A DNA stretch of 64,000 nucleotides from Metabacillus endolithicus. Lineage in GTDB: Bacteria > Bacillota > Bacilli > Bacillales > Bacillaceae. Below the pieces are notes generated by a model, which was not told where the DNA came from, searched no databases, and was given only the letters and a program-made list of their open reading frames with translations. Shown piece after piece: positions 47,509 through 56,447 of the stretch. The stretch spans positions 1,966,001 to 2,030,000 of the forward strand of contig NZ_CP095550.1 of NCBI RefSeq assembly GCF_023078335.1, written 5' to 3'. The translations under genes and the position numbers were made by a program. The first letter of the stretch is position 1. Every line of letters starts with the position of its first letter.

Positions 47509-49107
47509 CTATCTTCCTGATACTCCCATACCGTTAATAATCTTATCTAAAATCTCATCTTGAAGTGTAATCATTCTTGCAGATGCGTTATATGCATGTT
47601 GGAACTGAATCATATTTGTCATTTCTTCATCAAGAGAAACAGCACTTACAGATTGTCTACGTTGATCAACAGAATCACGTAATACAGAGCTGTTTGTTGT
47701 TAGTTTTTCTGCTTCCTGAGCATTAACTGCCATTCCTCCAATTATGTTCTCATAGAAATTTTGAAGAGTTGACATCACTCCACCAATATTGAAAGTATCA
47801 TTTTTAGCATTTGATAAGTTAACAGCGTTCTGCCCATTTCCAATCTCAGGTGGGACACCATCTACTATAGCTGCAGCTGCAATATAGTCTGTTGATTCTA
47901 AAATTTTCGCTGAAATTGAAATCGTACTAGCTGCACCTTTTTGATTAGCAACTGTAAAGAAATCGACTTCTTCTTTTGCCAATTTATCTGCTAAGCTAAT
48001 AGGGTTTTTATTAGCATCATAGTCTTTTAAATTGTATCCGTTATGTTGGACTTCATTTATACGCTCTGCAAAATTAAATGCCATTGTGTCTAAATTATTG
48101 AGCATTGTTGGGAATAATCCCTGTTCAATGATCGTACCATCACCTAAAGTTTCTGAATAACCATACGAATCAATCAAGCTACTAATCTTCCCTGAACTAT
48201 TAAAGTCCATAATATCAACAGTTTTTGATCCAATTTTTACAGCCTGTACAAGTCCATCAACTTGTTGATTATTTTCAGTTACTTTGTTGTATGAGATACT
48301 CAAAGCATTTACACGTTGTTGCTTAGCATCTACTAATGTTCCTATACTTTTTCCTGTGTCATCTACTATTTCCACAGTAAAAGTACCTTCTGCAATTTTT
48401 AAAGCATTTCCACCAGAAGGGTTATTCGTTACTTTAATATTTGCTAATGAAGATAACTTATCAAGTAATCGGTCTCTCTCATCATACAAATCGTTTGGTA
48501 AATAACCATTAGGTTCAATTTCTGAGATTTGTTTGTTGATATTATTTAGTTGATTTGCAATCGAGTTAATCTCTTTTACAGAAACATCTAACTCATTCTT
48601 CAAATCACCTTGGACTGATTTCAAAGACTTGGCTAAATAATTAAATGTATCTGCAACAGCATTAGCTCGTTCTCGCACAACAGAACGGGCACCTGCATTC
48701 GTTGGATCTAACGATAAATCTTGTAATGATTGCCAAAATTTATCTATAGTATTGGATAATCCAGTATCAGAAGGTTCATTCATAATCTCTTCCATTTTTT
48801 CAAGTGCTTTGGCTCTATTTTCCCAATAGCCTAATTTATTGTTTTCCGATCTATATTGAATATCTAGAAAACTCTCTCTAACACGCTGCACACTATCAAC
48901 TTCCACCCCTGTTCCTAATTGGCCTGGTATTTGCGGACGATTCAAACCAAGTGAAGGATAGGCTTCTGTAGCCTGCATGTTTACGCGCTGACGTGTATAA
49001 CCCTCAGTGTTCGCATTCGCAATATTATTACCCGTCGTATGAAGTGCACTCTGCTGAGCAAACATCCCACGCTTAGCCGTTTCTAGCCCCATAAAAGTTG
49101 AACGCAT
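47509..49107 (-). CDS. flgK: Flagellar hook-associated protein FlgK
   Basis: Protein of 532 residues. N-terminus MRSTFMGLETAKRGMFAQQS, ALHTTGNNIANANTEGYTRQ; C-terminus VSLDEEMTNMIQFQHAYNAS, ARMITLQDEILDKIINGMGV. Forms the first hook-filament junction ring. Lies 17 bp after flgN, its export chaperone. Intact frame. Confidence 0.96.
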   Translation of the reverse strand: MRSTFMGLETAKRGMFAQQSALHTTGNNIANANTEGYTRQRVNMQATEAYPSLGLNRPQIPGQLGTGVEVDSVQRVRESFLDIQYRSENNKLGYWENRAKALEKMEEIMNEPSDTGLSNTIDKFWQSLQDLSLDPTNAGARSVVRERANAVADTFNYLAKSLKSVQGDLKNELDVSVKEINSIANQLNNINKQISEIEPNGYLPNDLYDERDRLLDKLSSLANIKVTNNPSGGNALKIAEGTFTVEIVDDTGKSIGTLVDAKQQRVNALSISYNKVTENNQQVDGLVQAVKIGSKTVDIMDFNSSGKISSLIDSYGYSETLGDGTIIEQGLFPTMLNNLDTMAFNFAERINEVQHNGYNLKDYDANKNPISLADKLAKEEVDFFTVANQKGAASTISISAKILESTDYIAAAAIVDGVPPEIGNGQNAVNLSNAKNDTFNIGGVMSTLQNFYENIIGGMAVNAQEAEKLTTNSSVLRDSVDQRRQSVSAVSLDEEMTNMIQFQHAYNASARMITLQDEILDKIINGMGVSGR

Positions 49108-49124
49108 TATTTTCCCTCCTTACC

Positions 49125-49604
49125 TTACGCCTTCGAATCAAAAATCGATCGACGTTGTTTTTCTGTATTTTTATTTGCTGGTTTATTGTAATTGATATCT
49201 GTTTCTTGTGGCATGATCATGTCTAAGGTCATAGATGTAAGCTGTAATGCTTGTTTTGTTAGTTCTCTGTTCAGCTGATTTCTGTCTTTAAGTTGATTCA
49301 TGATCTCAGTGAATTCATTCAAAATACCTTGAAGCTTTTCTTTTTCAGCTCCGGTTGCTTTTTCGATGCATGCTGAAAGAGTAGCTTCTTCGTTATTCCC
49401 TAAAAATTCAGCTGCTACTTTGATTCGCTCATCTTCAACTTGTTTAATCGCTTGAACAAACACTTGCTCTTTTTTCAGCAACTCTTTTAGCTCTTCAACA
49501 GAATCATGCTTTAGTATTTCTGTTTTCTGAAGGGTTACTTCATATAGGTTTTGATGAAGTTTTAATAGTTTTTCTAATGTTTGTATTAATTTTTCAGCAG
49601 CCAT
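49125..49604 (-). CDS. flgN: Flagellar export chaperone FlgN (YvyG)
   Basis: Helical protein of 159 residues with the FlgN pattern (LIQTLEKLLKLHQNLYEVTL, KTEILKHDSVEELKELLKKE). FlgN escorts FlgK/FlgL to the export gate. It lies between flgM and flgK, as in B. subtilis. The last ~25 residues are basic and disordered. Confidence 0.9.
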   Translation of the reverse strand: MAAEKLIQTLEKLLKLHQNLYEVTLQKTEILKHDSVEELKELLKKEQVFVQAIKQVEDERIKVAAEFLGNNEEATLSACIEKATGAEKEKLQGILNEFTEIMNQLKDRNQLNRELTKQALQLTSMTLDMIMPQETDINYNKPANKNTEKQRRSIFDSKA

Positions 49605-49627
49605 CCATAACCCTCCGGATATCTAGT

Positions 49628-49891
49628 TTATTTTTTATAAAATTCTACTAATCCCTTTGCTATGGCTTTAGGATCGATTGTATAATTCCCGCTTTCTACT
49701 TGTGCTTTGATTGCCTGAACTTTTTCTTGTCTAGCTTTCACAACCTCATTTGATTGCTGCAGGTCAATTGCTTTTGAAGAAATCTCAACTTTATCTTCTT
49801 TCGTTTGAGACTTTGTTGCAGCAGCCGTTTGCTTTTCTAAATTCTTTCTATACGGATTAACATTTACAGATCCAAGATTATTTATTTTCAT
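49628..49891 (-). CDS. flgM: Anti-sigma-D factor FlgM
   Basis: Protein of 87 residues with the conserved C-terminal sigma-binding part (EVVKARQEKVQAIKAQVESG, NYTIDPKAIAKGLVEFYKK). It holds sigma-D until the hook is complete, then is exported or degraded. The ATG has GTGAGGA upstream. A sigma-D-like promoter precedes it, so sigma-D controls its own inhibitor. Confidence 0.95.
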   Translation of the reverse strand: MKINNLGSVNVNPYRKNLEKQTAAATKSQTKEDKVEISSKAIDLQQSNEVVKARQEKVQAIKAQVESGNYTIDPKAIAKGLVEFYKK

Positions 49892-49934
49892 GAGTTTTCC
49901 TCACTTTCATTCAACGTTCAATTGTCTAACATAT

Positions 49935-49962
49935 ATATCGGTCTTTATAAATTAATTATTTA
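49935..49962 (-). promoter_or_regulatory. Sigma-D promoter upstream of flgM
   Basis: TAAA, 16 bp, ACCGATAT on the minus strand, nearly consensus. It lies in the gap between yvyF and flgM, about 45 bp before the start. Confidence 0.75.
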
Positions 49963-49970
49963 GCCATTCA

Positions 49971-50396
49971 TTACTTTTTAGTACTTTGGGAGTAGAAAGT
50001 TGAAGCTTTTGGCGAAATTTGTTGTTTGTTTCGTTCACTAATCTGAGCCTCTTGTTCTACCTGATTAAGCTGTTTTTTAATATCATTGCTGCAATTTCCA
50101 CATAATCGATCACTTCTTATCAAAGTCCCACACTTTTCACATGGATATCCAAGGTTTGGAAAGCTTGATAACTGAATTCTTCCAGTTCGAATGAACTTTA
50201 AAATCAAGTCTTTAGACACACCCGTTCCTTCCACAACCTCATCTAAAAGTGCTTTACGATTGTCTCGCTTTCTTAAAAAAGCATAAACGGTTTCATATTT
50301 CTTTTCTTCTTCTTTATAACATTTATCACATACAGTTCTAAACTGTGTTTGAACAAATAATGTATCGCAATTTGGGCAATTCGCTAATTCTCCCAT
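49971..50396 (-). CDS. yvyF: YvyF flagellar-operon zinc-ribbon protein
   Basis: Protein of about 141 residues with two zinc ribbons: CPNCDTLFVQTQ..CDKCYKE near the start and CEKCGTLIRSDRLCGNC near residue 100, separated by a helical HTH-like part (LLDEVVEGTGVSKDLILKFI). A member of the TIGR03826-type flagellar operon protein family. Function not established; it may bind nucleic acid. The ATG at 50396 follows AGGAG. It lies between comFC and flgM, as in B. subtilis. Confidence 0.88.
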   Translation of the reverse strand: MGELANCPNCDTLFVQTQFRTVCDKCYKEEEKKYETVYAFLRKRDNRKALLDEVVEGTGVSKDLILKFIRTGRIQLSSFPNLGYPCEKCGTLIRSDRLCGNCSNDIKKQLNQVEQEAQISERNKQQISPKASTFYSQSTKK

Positions 50397-50455
50397 ACTC
50401 AATTCTCCTATTCGGTTTCTTTATATATAGTATATCGGCACATGTTTTAATATTT

Positions 50456-51148
50456 TTAACTTCTAATTAATGTTAATGAAAATACTGAAGAAGCTCCATC
50501 GCCTTTCAATACATTCGCAGCATGTCTCAACGTACTGCCAGTCGTATAAATATCATCTATTAAAAGAATCTTCTTATTCATTATTTTACTAGAATCTACT
50601 ATAGAAAACACGTTTGAAGCTGTTAATCGTTCCTGTCGTGATTTTTTGGATTGTTTTTCATGGTGGGTTCGGCTGAGGATATCTATTTGAGGTAGTGGGA
50701 GAAAATTAGCGAGCAGCTTTGCTTGATTAAAGCCTCTTTCATACAAACGCTCTGGACTAAGGGGAATTGGAATAACAAAATCTATTTTTTCTTTTAAGTA
50801 GTTTACTTTATAACTTGCTAGAAAATCCTTCTGAAAAACCTCGACCAACGCAGCATCACCGCGAAACTTAAAGGTAGCAAGCAACTCTTTCATCGAATCA
50901 TTATACTCAAAAACTGAAATATTTTTTTGTAGAATGTTCTTCCAGTGAGTATCGTTTTCCCACGTCAGACAATCCTGACAAACTTGGTCGTCATTTTGAG
51001 GTCTAAAACAACGGGGACAGGTCGGGGAATTGATCTTCCTAAGGCTCTGGTAACACTCATCACAAGCTTTCGGCTCAGTTAACAAAAAACTTGACCAACT
51101 CATTTGCTTCGAAAGCTCTTCATGACAAATTAGACAAAGAATAAGCAT
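50456..51148 (-). CDS. comFC: Competence protein ComFC, PRTase-fold
   Basis: Protein of about 230 residues. Zinc cysteines in the N-terminal part (CLICHEEL; CPRCFRPQNDDQVCQDC) and a phosphoribosyltransferase fold in the C-terminal part, with RGFNQAKLLA and the PRPP loop ILLIDDIYTTGST. Needed for DNA uptake in transformation; it acts in the cytoplasm with ComFA. The ATG at 51148 shares one base with the comFB stop (TGATG), so the genes are coupled. Confidence 0.95.
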   Translation of the reverse strand: MLILCLICHEELSKQMSWSSFLLTEPKACDECYQSLRKINSPTCPRCFRPQNDDQVCQDCLTWENDTHWKNILQKNISVFEYNDSMKELLATFKFRGDAALVEVFQKDFLASYKVNYLKEKIDFVIPIPLSPERLYERGFNQAKLLANFLPLPQIDILSRTHHEKQSKKSRQERLTASNVFSIVDSSKIMNKKILLIDDIYTTGSTLRHAANVLKGDGASSVFSLTLIRS

Positions 51149-51423
51149 CAAACTCCTTGTGTTTGACATAGTGGTTTATCGGAAACAAGCTTTGCACATT
51201 CTGCTAGTTTCACTAATAGAGTAGTCATTTCCTGTTTATCTATAAACTCGGCTTTTACATACATCACCTTATCAATGTTCGTTACATAGCGTGGCTTTGT
51301 TTGGTTTAATGAAAGAGCTAGAATATCATCCATACATTCTGAACAAGTACATTTGATATGAAGGCCGTGCTTATATTCATCTAATAATTCCTTCATAATC
51401 CGTTCCATCGCATTAATAACCAT
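51148..51423 (-). CDS. comFB: Late competence protein ComFB
   Basis: Protein of about 91 residues with the ComFB pattern (MVINAMERIMKELLDEYKHG, HIKCTCSECMDDILALSLNQ, PRYVT). The CxCxxC cluster and helical fold are visible. Its role in competence is minor or unknown. The ATG at 51423 has AGGAG about 10 nt upstream; a GTG six codons earlier is the alternative. Confidence 0.9.
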   Translation of the reverse strand: MVINAMERIMKELLDEYKHGLHIKCTCSECMDDILALSLNQTKPRYVTNIDKVMYVKAEFIDKQEMTTLLVKLAECAKLVSDKPLCQTQGV

Positions 51424-51492
51424 ATTCTTAAGTCTCCTCACTCAAATTATGAATATATTATGCCATATGAAAAGGATTCCGGAAAGTAGTTA

Positions 51493-52984
51493 CTATTTTT
51501 TGGTAATAAAGTCACTCTTGAGTGCTTTGTGATTCATTTGCCCTATATGGCTTTTGGCCTCTATCATGGCTTTTGTTTTTCCGTAATGAAAAAAGGTAAT
51601 GTTACCTGTAGGATAAGATGCACTTCTACCAACTCGACCGGAGATTTGCACGAGAGCACTTTCTGTAAAGATACCATCCTCACTTCCAAGCACGGCTACA
51701 TCACTATTTGGAATTGTAACACCCCTTTCCAAGATGGTTGACGTCACAATAATTGGCATCTCACCACTTCGAAACCGCAGGACTTTTTCGCGGCGTTCAG
51801 GATCTTCAGCATGAACTCCTTCGATTCGCTGATCTAATTCTCTACACAAACCAACGACCTCATCAATAAGCCTTACAGAAGGCACAAATAAAAATGCCTG
51901 CTTTCCGCTTGTTAACCTCTCCTTCAGCCACTCCACGACATTCTTCGGGAGCTTCCCTTTACTAAGCTGCTTCCTCCAATTCCCACACCAAGCAAATTCC
52001 GGAACCGGCAACGGATGACCATGATATCGAGCAGGAATGGTCACAGCATCCCGCTTCTTCTGTTTCACATCATTCTTCCATTTCTCAGACGGTGTTGCGG
52101 TTAAATAAATAAGAGAGCTTTTTTCTTTACGAGATTTTTCTACGGCGAATTGAAGAGAGGTGTCGGCGGAGTATGGAAAGGCGTCAACTTCATCAACAAT
52201 GATGCAATCAAACGTTTGTTTAAAGCGCAGAAGCTGGTGAGTCGTGGAAATAGTGAGGGCTGCTGATTTGTGTTTTTCCTCGCTACCGCCATATAGAGCA
52301 GCTATTGAGGTTGAAGGGAATACATGTCGGAGGCGTGGAGCTAATTCAAGTACAACATCAGTGCGGGGTGTTGCTATGCAGATTTTCTTCTCTTCAGTAA
52401 GGCCGCGTTCTATTCCTTTAAACAAGACCTCAGTCTTCCCTGCTCCACAAACAAGCCCAGACCAAAAGCTCATTGTTGTTCATCACGGCGTTTTCCACAC
52501 GTTGCGAGGCCACAGCTTGTCCTTTCGAAAGCTGCCCCTCCCATTGTAACTGGGAGTCTGTCTCTTCTAGAAAGTGTGGTCCACTCCAACTATAAAGAGG
52601 TGTGCATTCACTGATTCTACCCATCATAATACATTTACGACAGTAGTGACATTCCGGTTCCCCACATTTTGCACAATCGAAGGAAGAAAAAAAGGAAGAG
52701 TTTGAATTTCCACATCGGGTACAAAAAAGTCGTTGCTGCTTTCTTCTAACACCATAATTTAGTTGAATATAGCCTTTTTCATAGTGATTTTGAATTTCTT
52801 CCACAGGGAAAGGAATTTCTGTAAGTAGTAATTCCTTCCCTTGAAGATGTTGTTGTAGTTTCTTCGAAAAAGAAAAATGCGGATTTTTTGGTATTTGTGG
52901 TAGTTGCTCATACCTTGACAGAGGTAAACCTTCATTATAGGTAAAAACCGGAGTAAGAAACGAGTTGTTATGTAAAAATCTCAT
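51493..52984 (-). pseudogene. comFA: ComFA DEAD-box DNA uptake ATPase, one frameshift
   Basis: About 496 residues when repaired. The N-terminal part (52430-52984) has the zinc finger (FCTRCGNSNSSF, CAKCGEPECHYCRKC). The C-terminal part (51493-52473) has Walker A (CGAGKTE), motif II (IIVDEVDAF), motif III (YLTATPS) and motifs V/VI (VTSTILERGVTIPN; QISGRVGRS). The break is at a CCC run (52456-52458): one base too many; repair gives LLVWLVCGAGKTE, which restores the Walker A motif. ComFA powers single-strand DNA import during competence. It starts by ATGA overlap with a small HTH gene upstream. Likely a sequencing indel. Confidence 0.93.
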
Positions 52985-53184
52985 ATGTCACCTTTTAAAA
53001 TCTTACGATAGCGTTTTTCAACACTGATTGGTGTACGCGACAGCTGTTCTGCAATATGTCTGAATTTCATTCCACTATTTCGTAATTCTAAAAGTTTTCG
53101 ATCCTCAAGAGTTGTCCAATGGCGATATGTACGTTTGCTTTCTTCTTGGTCTTGTTGCATTGTATGGTTGGATGGAGTATCCAA
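52981..53184 (-). CDS. Small SANT/Myb-like helix-turn-helix protein coupled to comFA
   Basis: Protein of 67 residues with one helix-turn-helix domain (HWTTLEDRKLLELRNSGMKF, RHIAEQLSRTPISVEKRYRK), resembling Myb/SANT-like DNA-binding domains. Its TGA overlaps the comFA ATG (ATGA), so expression is linked. It lies between degV and comFA; I do not know it from B. subtilis at this site. A role in competence control is possible (inference from position only). Confidence 0.65.
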   Translation of the reverse strand: MDTPSNHTMQQDQEESKRTYRHWTTLEDRKLLELRNSGMKFRHIAEQLSRTPISVEKRYRKILKGDI

Positions 53185-53254
53185 TTGCTTAAAACCCCCT
53201 TATTTTTCTAATTTCTAGTATGAGTTAATTCTAGTTATATGTCTATATTTTTAG

Positions 53255-53298
53255 CAAAAATTAGGGAGTTAGTACTAATCAACCAGTACTAACTCCCC
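53255..53298 (-). terminator. Terminator of degV
   Basis: GGGAGTTAGTACT pairs perfectly with AGTACTAACTCCC across 8 nt, followed on the minus strand by TAATTTTTG. Confidence 0.85.
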
Positions 53299-53311
53299 AT
53301 AATATACCCTA

Positions 53312-54154
53312 TTATTTCTTATACCATCCAATCCCAATTGCACCTTCACCTAAGTGTGTGCCAACGACGGGACCAAAATAACTTACCATACATTCGATAT
53401 TTTCATACTTCTCTTGAAGCTCCTCTTTCATCTTCTCCGCTTCCTCCGGACGATTCGCATGAATCACAACAACCCGCATCGGCTCATTATCCTTCGCATC
53501 TTCATGAAGCAAATCAAATACTCTATTTAATGCCTTTTTCTTCGTGCGCACCTTTTCATAAGGCACAATCACTTTGTTTTCAAAATGAAGAATTGGCTTC
53601 ACTTGAAGTAAGCTTCCAATTAGTGCCGCTGCCCCGCTTAAGCGTCCACCTTTTTGAAGATTCGTTAAATCATCGACCATAATATAAGCACTCATCGTTT
53701 TTTTCATTTCTTCTAATCGTGCCATGATATCAGTCGGTGCTTTTCCTGCTTGAGCCATTTCTGCTGCTTCTAGCGCGTAGAACCCCTGTACCATTGCGCT
53801 TACTTCGGTATCAAACGTATAAACCTCTATGTTCTCTACCATGTCTCCTGCAGTTGCTGCTCCGTTATATGTACCACTAATACCACTTGAGAGATGAATT
53901 GAAATCACAGCGTCATATTCTTTTGAGAGTATTTCAAACAGCTCAACAAACATTCCGATCGACGGCTGTGATGTTGTTGGTAGCTCCTGCTGATTCCTCA
54001 TTTTCTCGAAAAATTGTTGTGAGGTAATTTCAATTTCTTCCTGGTAGGTTTCATTCCCGAAGTTTACACTAAGAGGAATCATATGTATGTCATGTGATTC
54101 ACGAATATGTTGAGGGATATATGCTGTACTATCTGTTACAATAGCCGTTTTCAT
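53312..54154 (-). CDS. degV: DegV-family fatty-acid-binding protein (YviA)
   Basis: Protein of 280 residues with two DegV lobes. Motifs: IVTDSTAYIP at the N-terminus, TTSQPSIGMF, SIHLSSGISGTYNGA (lipid head-group site), DTEVSAMVQG. DegV/FakB proteins bind fatty acids and present them to FakA kinase. Position near degSU and comF matches B. subtilis. It has its own terminator. The bound lipid cannot be read from the sequence. Confidence 0.93.
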   Translation of the reverse strand: MKTAIVTDSTAYIPQHIRESHDIHMIPLSVNFGNETYQEEIEITSQQFFEKMRNQQELPTTSQPSIGMFVELFEILSKEYDAVISIHLSSGISGTYNGAATAGDMVENIEVYTFDTEVSAMVQGFYALEAAEMAQAGKAPTDIMARLEEMKKTMSAYIMVDDLTNLQKGGRLSGAAALIGSLLQVKPILHFENKVIVPYEKVRTKKKALNRVFDLLHEDAKDNEPMRVVVIHANRPEEAEKMKEELQEKYENIECMVSYFGPVVGTHLGEGAIGIGWYKK

Positions 54155-54439
54155 AGTCTAATTCCTTCCTTGATCATTATCGTTTTGTCCATTTCCCATT
54201 CTACCGGAAAATGCAGGGAATATCTATTTGTTTAGTGTATGTTAGTTGTGTTAACTATTATGAATTCTAACTCTAGAAAATATTAAAAATTTTTCGGCCT
54301 TAATAGTAACTAGTTCTATCTGATCTTAATTGAAGTATTTGAGTGGGTAAGGAATATATAACCATTGGAGAATAAAGAAGTAAAAAGATGAAGAGTGTTT
54401 TCAATAATAGTTATGCTCTACCAAATAATAACACTAGAC

Positions 54440-55045
54440 TCATAAATCTCCTATCAGCTCAACCAACTTTTGAAAATAACCTGCAAAAACTTCGTCAGAA
54501 TGAATTTCTGAATGTAATTCTTTCGGAATTTTTATATAAGACTCATTCAAAATATTATACAGTTTATCATCTTCTGGAGATTCCAATAAAAGTAAGAGAA
54601 TAAAATCACTGATATTACCTGTAACTAAAACACAGTCACGTTGCCATGATGTACAAAGGATACGTGCATCCGGAATACTCGGATACTTTAACTTAGATAC
54701 TGCAGTAACAGCTGTTAATTCTTTTCGAAACCTCGCTGTAATATAAGCAGACATTTCAATAATTAACTCTTCTATCTCTTGAGAAGTAATATTAGGGATA
54801 ATTTCACTAATTTCCTTGATTTCAGCGATATTATTAAGCTCAGGAGAATTTTCAAACTCTATAAATGAGAATGATTGATTCGTAAGTTCTCTATCCACTT
54901 CTTGTGGAAGAAAAATTACAGACTCGCCATTTATGACCTCACTCATTGCTTTGGACCAAAAACGACGAGCTGGTTTAATAGTTTCTGCTTTGTTTACTCG
55001 ATACCTAACCGCATTAGTATCTACCATATACTGTTTTAAGTCCAT
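54440..55045 (-). CDS. PIN-domain protein, probable toxin ribonuclease
   Basis: Protein of 201 residues with PIN-type features: Asp at residue 9 (YMVDTNAVRYR), acidic residues near 49-53 (LPQEVDREL), Asp in SIPDARILCTSW, then CVLVTGNISDF. These give the Asp/Glu set that binds metal in PIN nucleases. It follows the HTH gene by ~15 bp on the same strand, an antitoxin-toxin order. It is not part of the conserved deg-comF order of B. subtilis, so it looks inserted. Target RNA unknown. Confidence 0.72.
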   Translation of the reverse strand: MDLKQYMVDTNAVRYRVNKAETIKPARRFWSKAMSEVINGESVIFLPQEVDRELTNQSFSFIEFENSPELNNIAEIKEISEIIPNITSQEIEELIIEMSAYITARFRKELTAVTAVSKLKYPSIPDARILCTSWQRDCVLVTGNISDFILLLLLESPEDDKLYNILNESYIKIPKELHSEIHSDEVFAGYFQKLVELIGDL

Positions 55046-55059
55046 AATTCCCCCAACTT

Positions 55060-55509
55060 TTAATTAGAATCTTTATCTAAAATTTCATTCATCTTATTGG
55101 CCAGTCTGATAGAGCGATCTTTTATCTGTGCTCTCTTTTGGACAAATTTATCCCAATTTTTATGGTCCATAAATTGCTTTGCTTCAATTTGCCATTTCCC
55201 ACTACCTTTTAGGCGTTGGCTAGCACTCAATTTATCTTCTGCGCAATACCTTCGTACCATTTGAGTAGAAACTTCTAAAATTTCAGCAGCATCGTGGACG
55301 GTGATGAAGTCTGGGATGTTAAATTGTTTTTGAAGAACTGTAAAAGCAGCTTCCTTTTCTTGTTCACTTAACGTCATAAGAACACGCTCTTTTTCTGCCT
55401 CGAAAAATTCAATCAACTTCTGAAGTTTAACAAAATTCCTTGCATTATCGCTCACTAGATTAGCATTTTCTTGATTTGTTAGCTCTATCTGATCAAGTAG
55501 CACACTCAT
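55060..55509 (-). CDS. HTH protein upstream of the PIN gene, probable antitoxin
   Basis: Protein of about 149 residues: a helical N-terminal half (to ~80), then an excisionase/MerR-type HTH (FITVHDAAEILEVSTQMVRR, YCAEDKLSASQRLKGSGKWQ) and a basic C-terminal helix. I start at the ATG at 55509, 6-7 nt after GAGGTGAAAG. TATAAT lies close upstream. With the PIN gene it forms a compact two-gene unit, most simply an antitoxin-toxin pair with self-repression. The antitoxin role is inferred. Confidence 0.7.
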   Translation of the reverse strand: MSVLLDQIELTNQENANLVSDNARNFVKLQKLIEFFEAEKERVLMTLSEQEKEAAFTVLQKQFNIPDFITVHDAAEILEVSTQMVRRYCAEDKLSASQRLKGSGKWQIEAKQFMDHKNWDKFVQKRAQIKDRSIRLANKMNEILDKDSN

Positions 55510-55631
55510 ATCTTTCACCTCTTTCACACCTCCATTATACCAAATTTTTCATGAAACTAACGAAAAAAAGGAAACATATGAAACATTTTAAAATTATATA
55601 CTTTTTTACCCTTTTTCATTCAAAAATAAAA

Positions 55632-55669
55632 TAAAAAAGAGCCAGCACTCCTCATAGAGTCTGACCCTT
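55632..55669 (-). terminator. Terminator of degU
   Basis: GGGTCAGACTC and GGAGTGCTGGCTC pair imperfectly with a small loop, followed on the minus strand by TTTTTTATTTT. Confidence 0.65.
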
Positions 55670-55674
55670 CACTC

Positions 55675-56358
55675 TTACTTCACTTCAACCCAACCATTTT
55701 TAATCGCAACCACAACAGCTTGTGTACGATCGTTCACATTCATTTTTTGTAGAATATTACTTACATGGTTTTTAACGGTTTTTTCGCTTATAAACAATGC
55801 TTCTCCAATGCCGCGGTTACTTTTACCGTCAGCAAGCATTTGAAGCACCTCACACTCACGACGAGTTAAAATATGTAATGGACGTCGAATTTCAGGCTGC
55901 ATTGGCTGAAGATTAGCTTGTCCATTCGAAGTGGCAAGGCGTCTAAATTCGTTTACAAGGTTATGTGTAACCTTTGGATGTAAATAAGAGCCGCCATCTG
56001 CAACAACCTTCACTGCTTCGATTAATGTGTCAGCATCCATTTCTTTTAATAGATAGCCTCTTGCACCTGTTTTCAGGGCGTGTGTTACATAGTTTTCATC
56101 ATCATGAATCGATAAGATGATAATTTTTGTATCTTCATTTGCTTCAACCAATTGTTTCGTTGCTTCGACACCGTTCACTTTTGGCATATTGATATCCATG
56201 ATCACAACATCAGGCTTGTGTGCTTCAACAATTGCTAATGCTTCTTCACCGTCGTCACCTTCTGCAACTACCTCAAAGCTTGGTTCGAAATCTAAAATGC
56301 GTTTAACACCTTCACGAAATAATTGATGATCATCAATAATGGCAATTTTCGTCTTCAT
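55675..56358 (-). CDS. degU: Response regulator DegU
   Basis: NarL-family regulator of about 227 residues: receiver domain with Asp at about 55 ([13 protein letters not shown]) and a LuxR-type HTH ([60 protein letters not shown]). It controls exoenzymes, competence, swarming and biofilm. Nearly identical in style to B. subtilis DegU. The ATG at 56358 has GGGGAGG. It follows degS by ~90 bp. In this window it is the likely partner of SwrA. Confidence 0.97.
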   Translation of the reverse strand: MKTKIAIIDDHQLFREGVKRILDFEPSFEVVAEGDDGEEALAIVEAHKPDVVIMDINMPKVNGVEATKQLVEANEDTKIIILSIHDDENYVTHALKTGARGYLLKEMDADTLIEAVKVVADGGSYLHPKVTHNLVNEFRRLATSNGQANLQPMQPEIRRPLHILTRRECEVLQMLADGKSNRGIGEALFISEKTVKNHVSNILQKMNVNDRTQAVVVAIKNGWVEVK

Positions 56359-56447
56359 GCGCTTACGCCTCCCCATCGTCTATTCTAGTCTAAATGGCAT
56401 CCATTACGTCAATATGTCTTTAGCCGTATTTATACTAGGAATTGGTA

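Noticed and set aside
54388..54603. A plus-strand 71-residue frame overlapping the PIN gene
   Set aside because: No ribosome site, and it runs antisense to a better supported gene.
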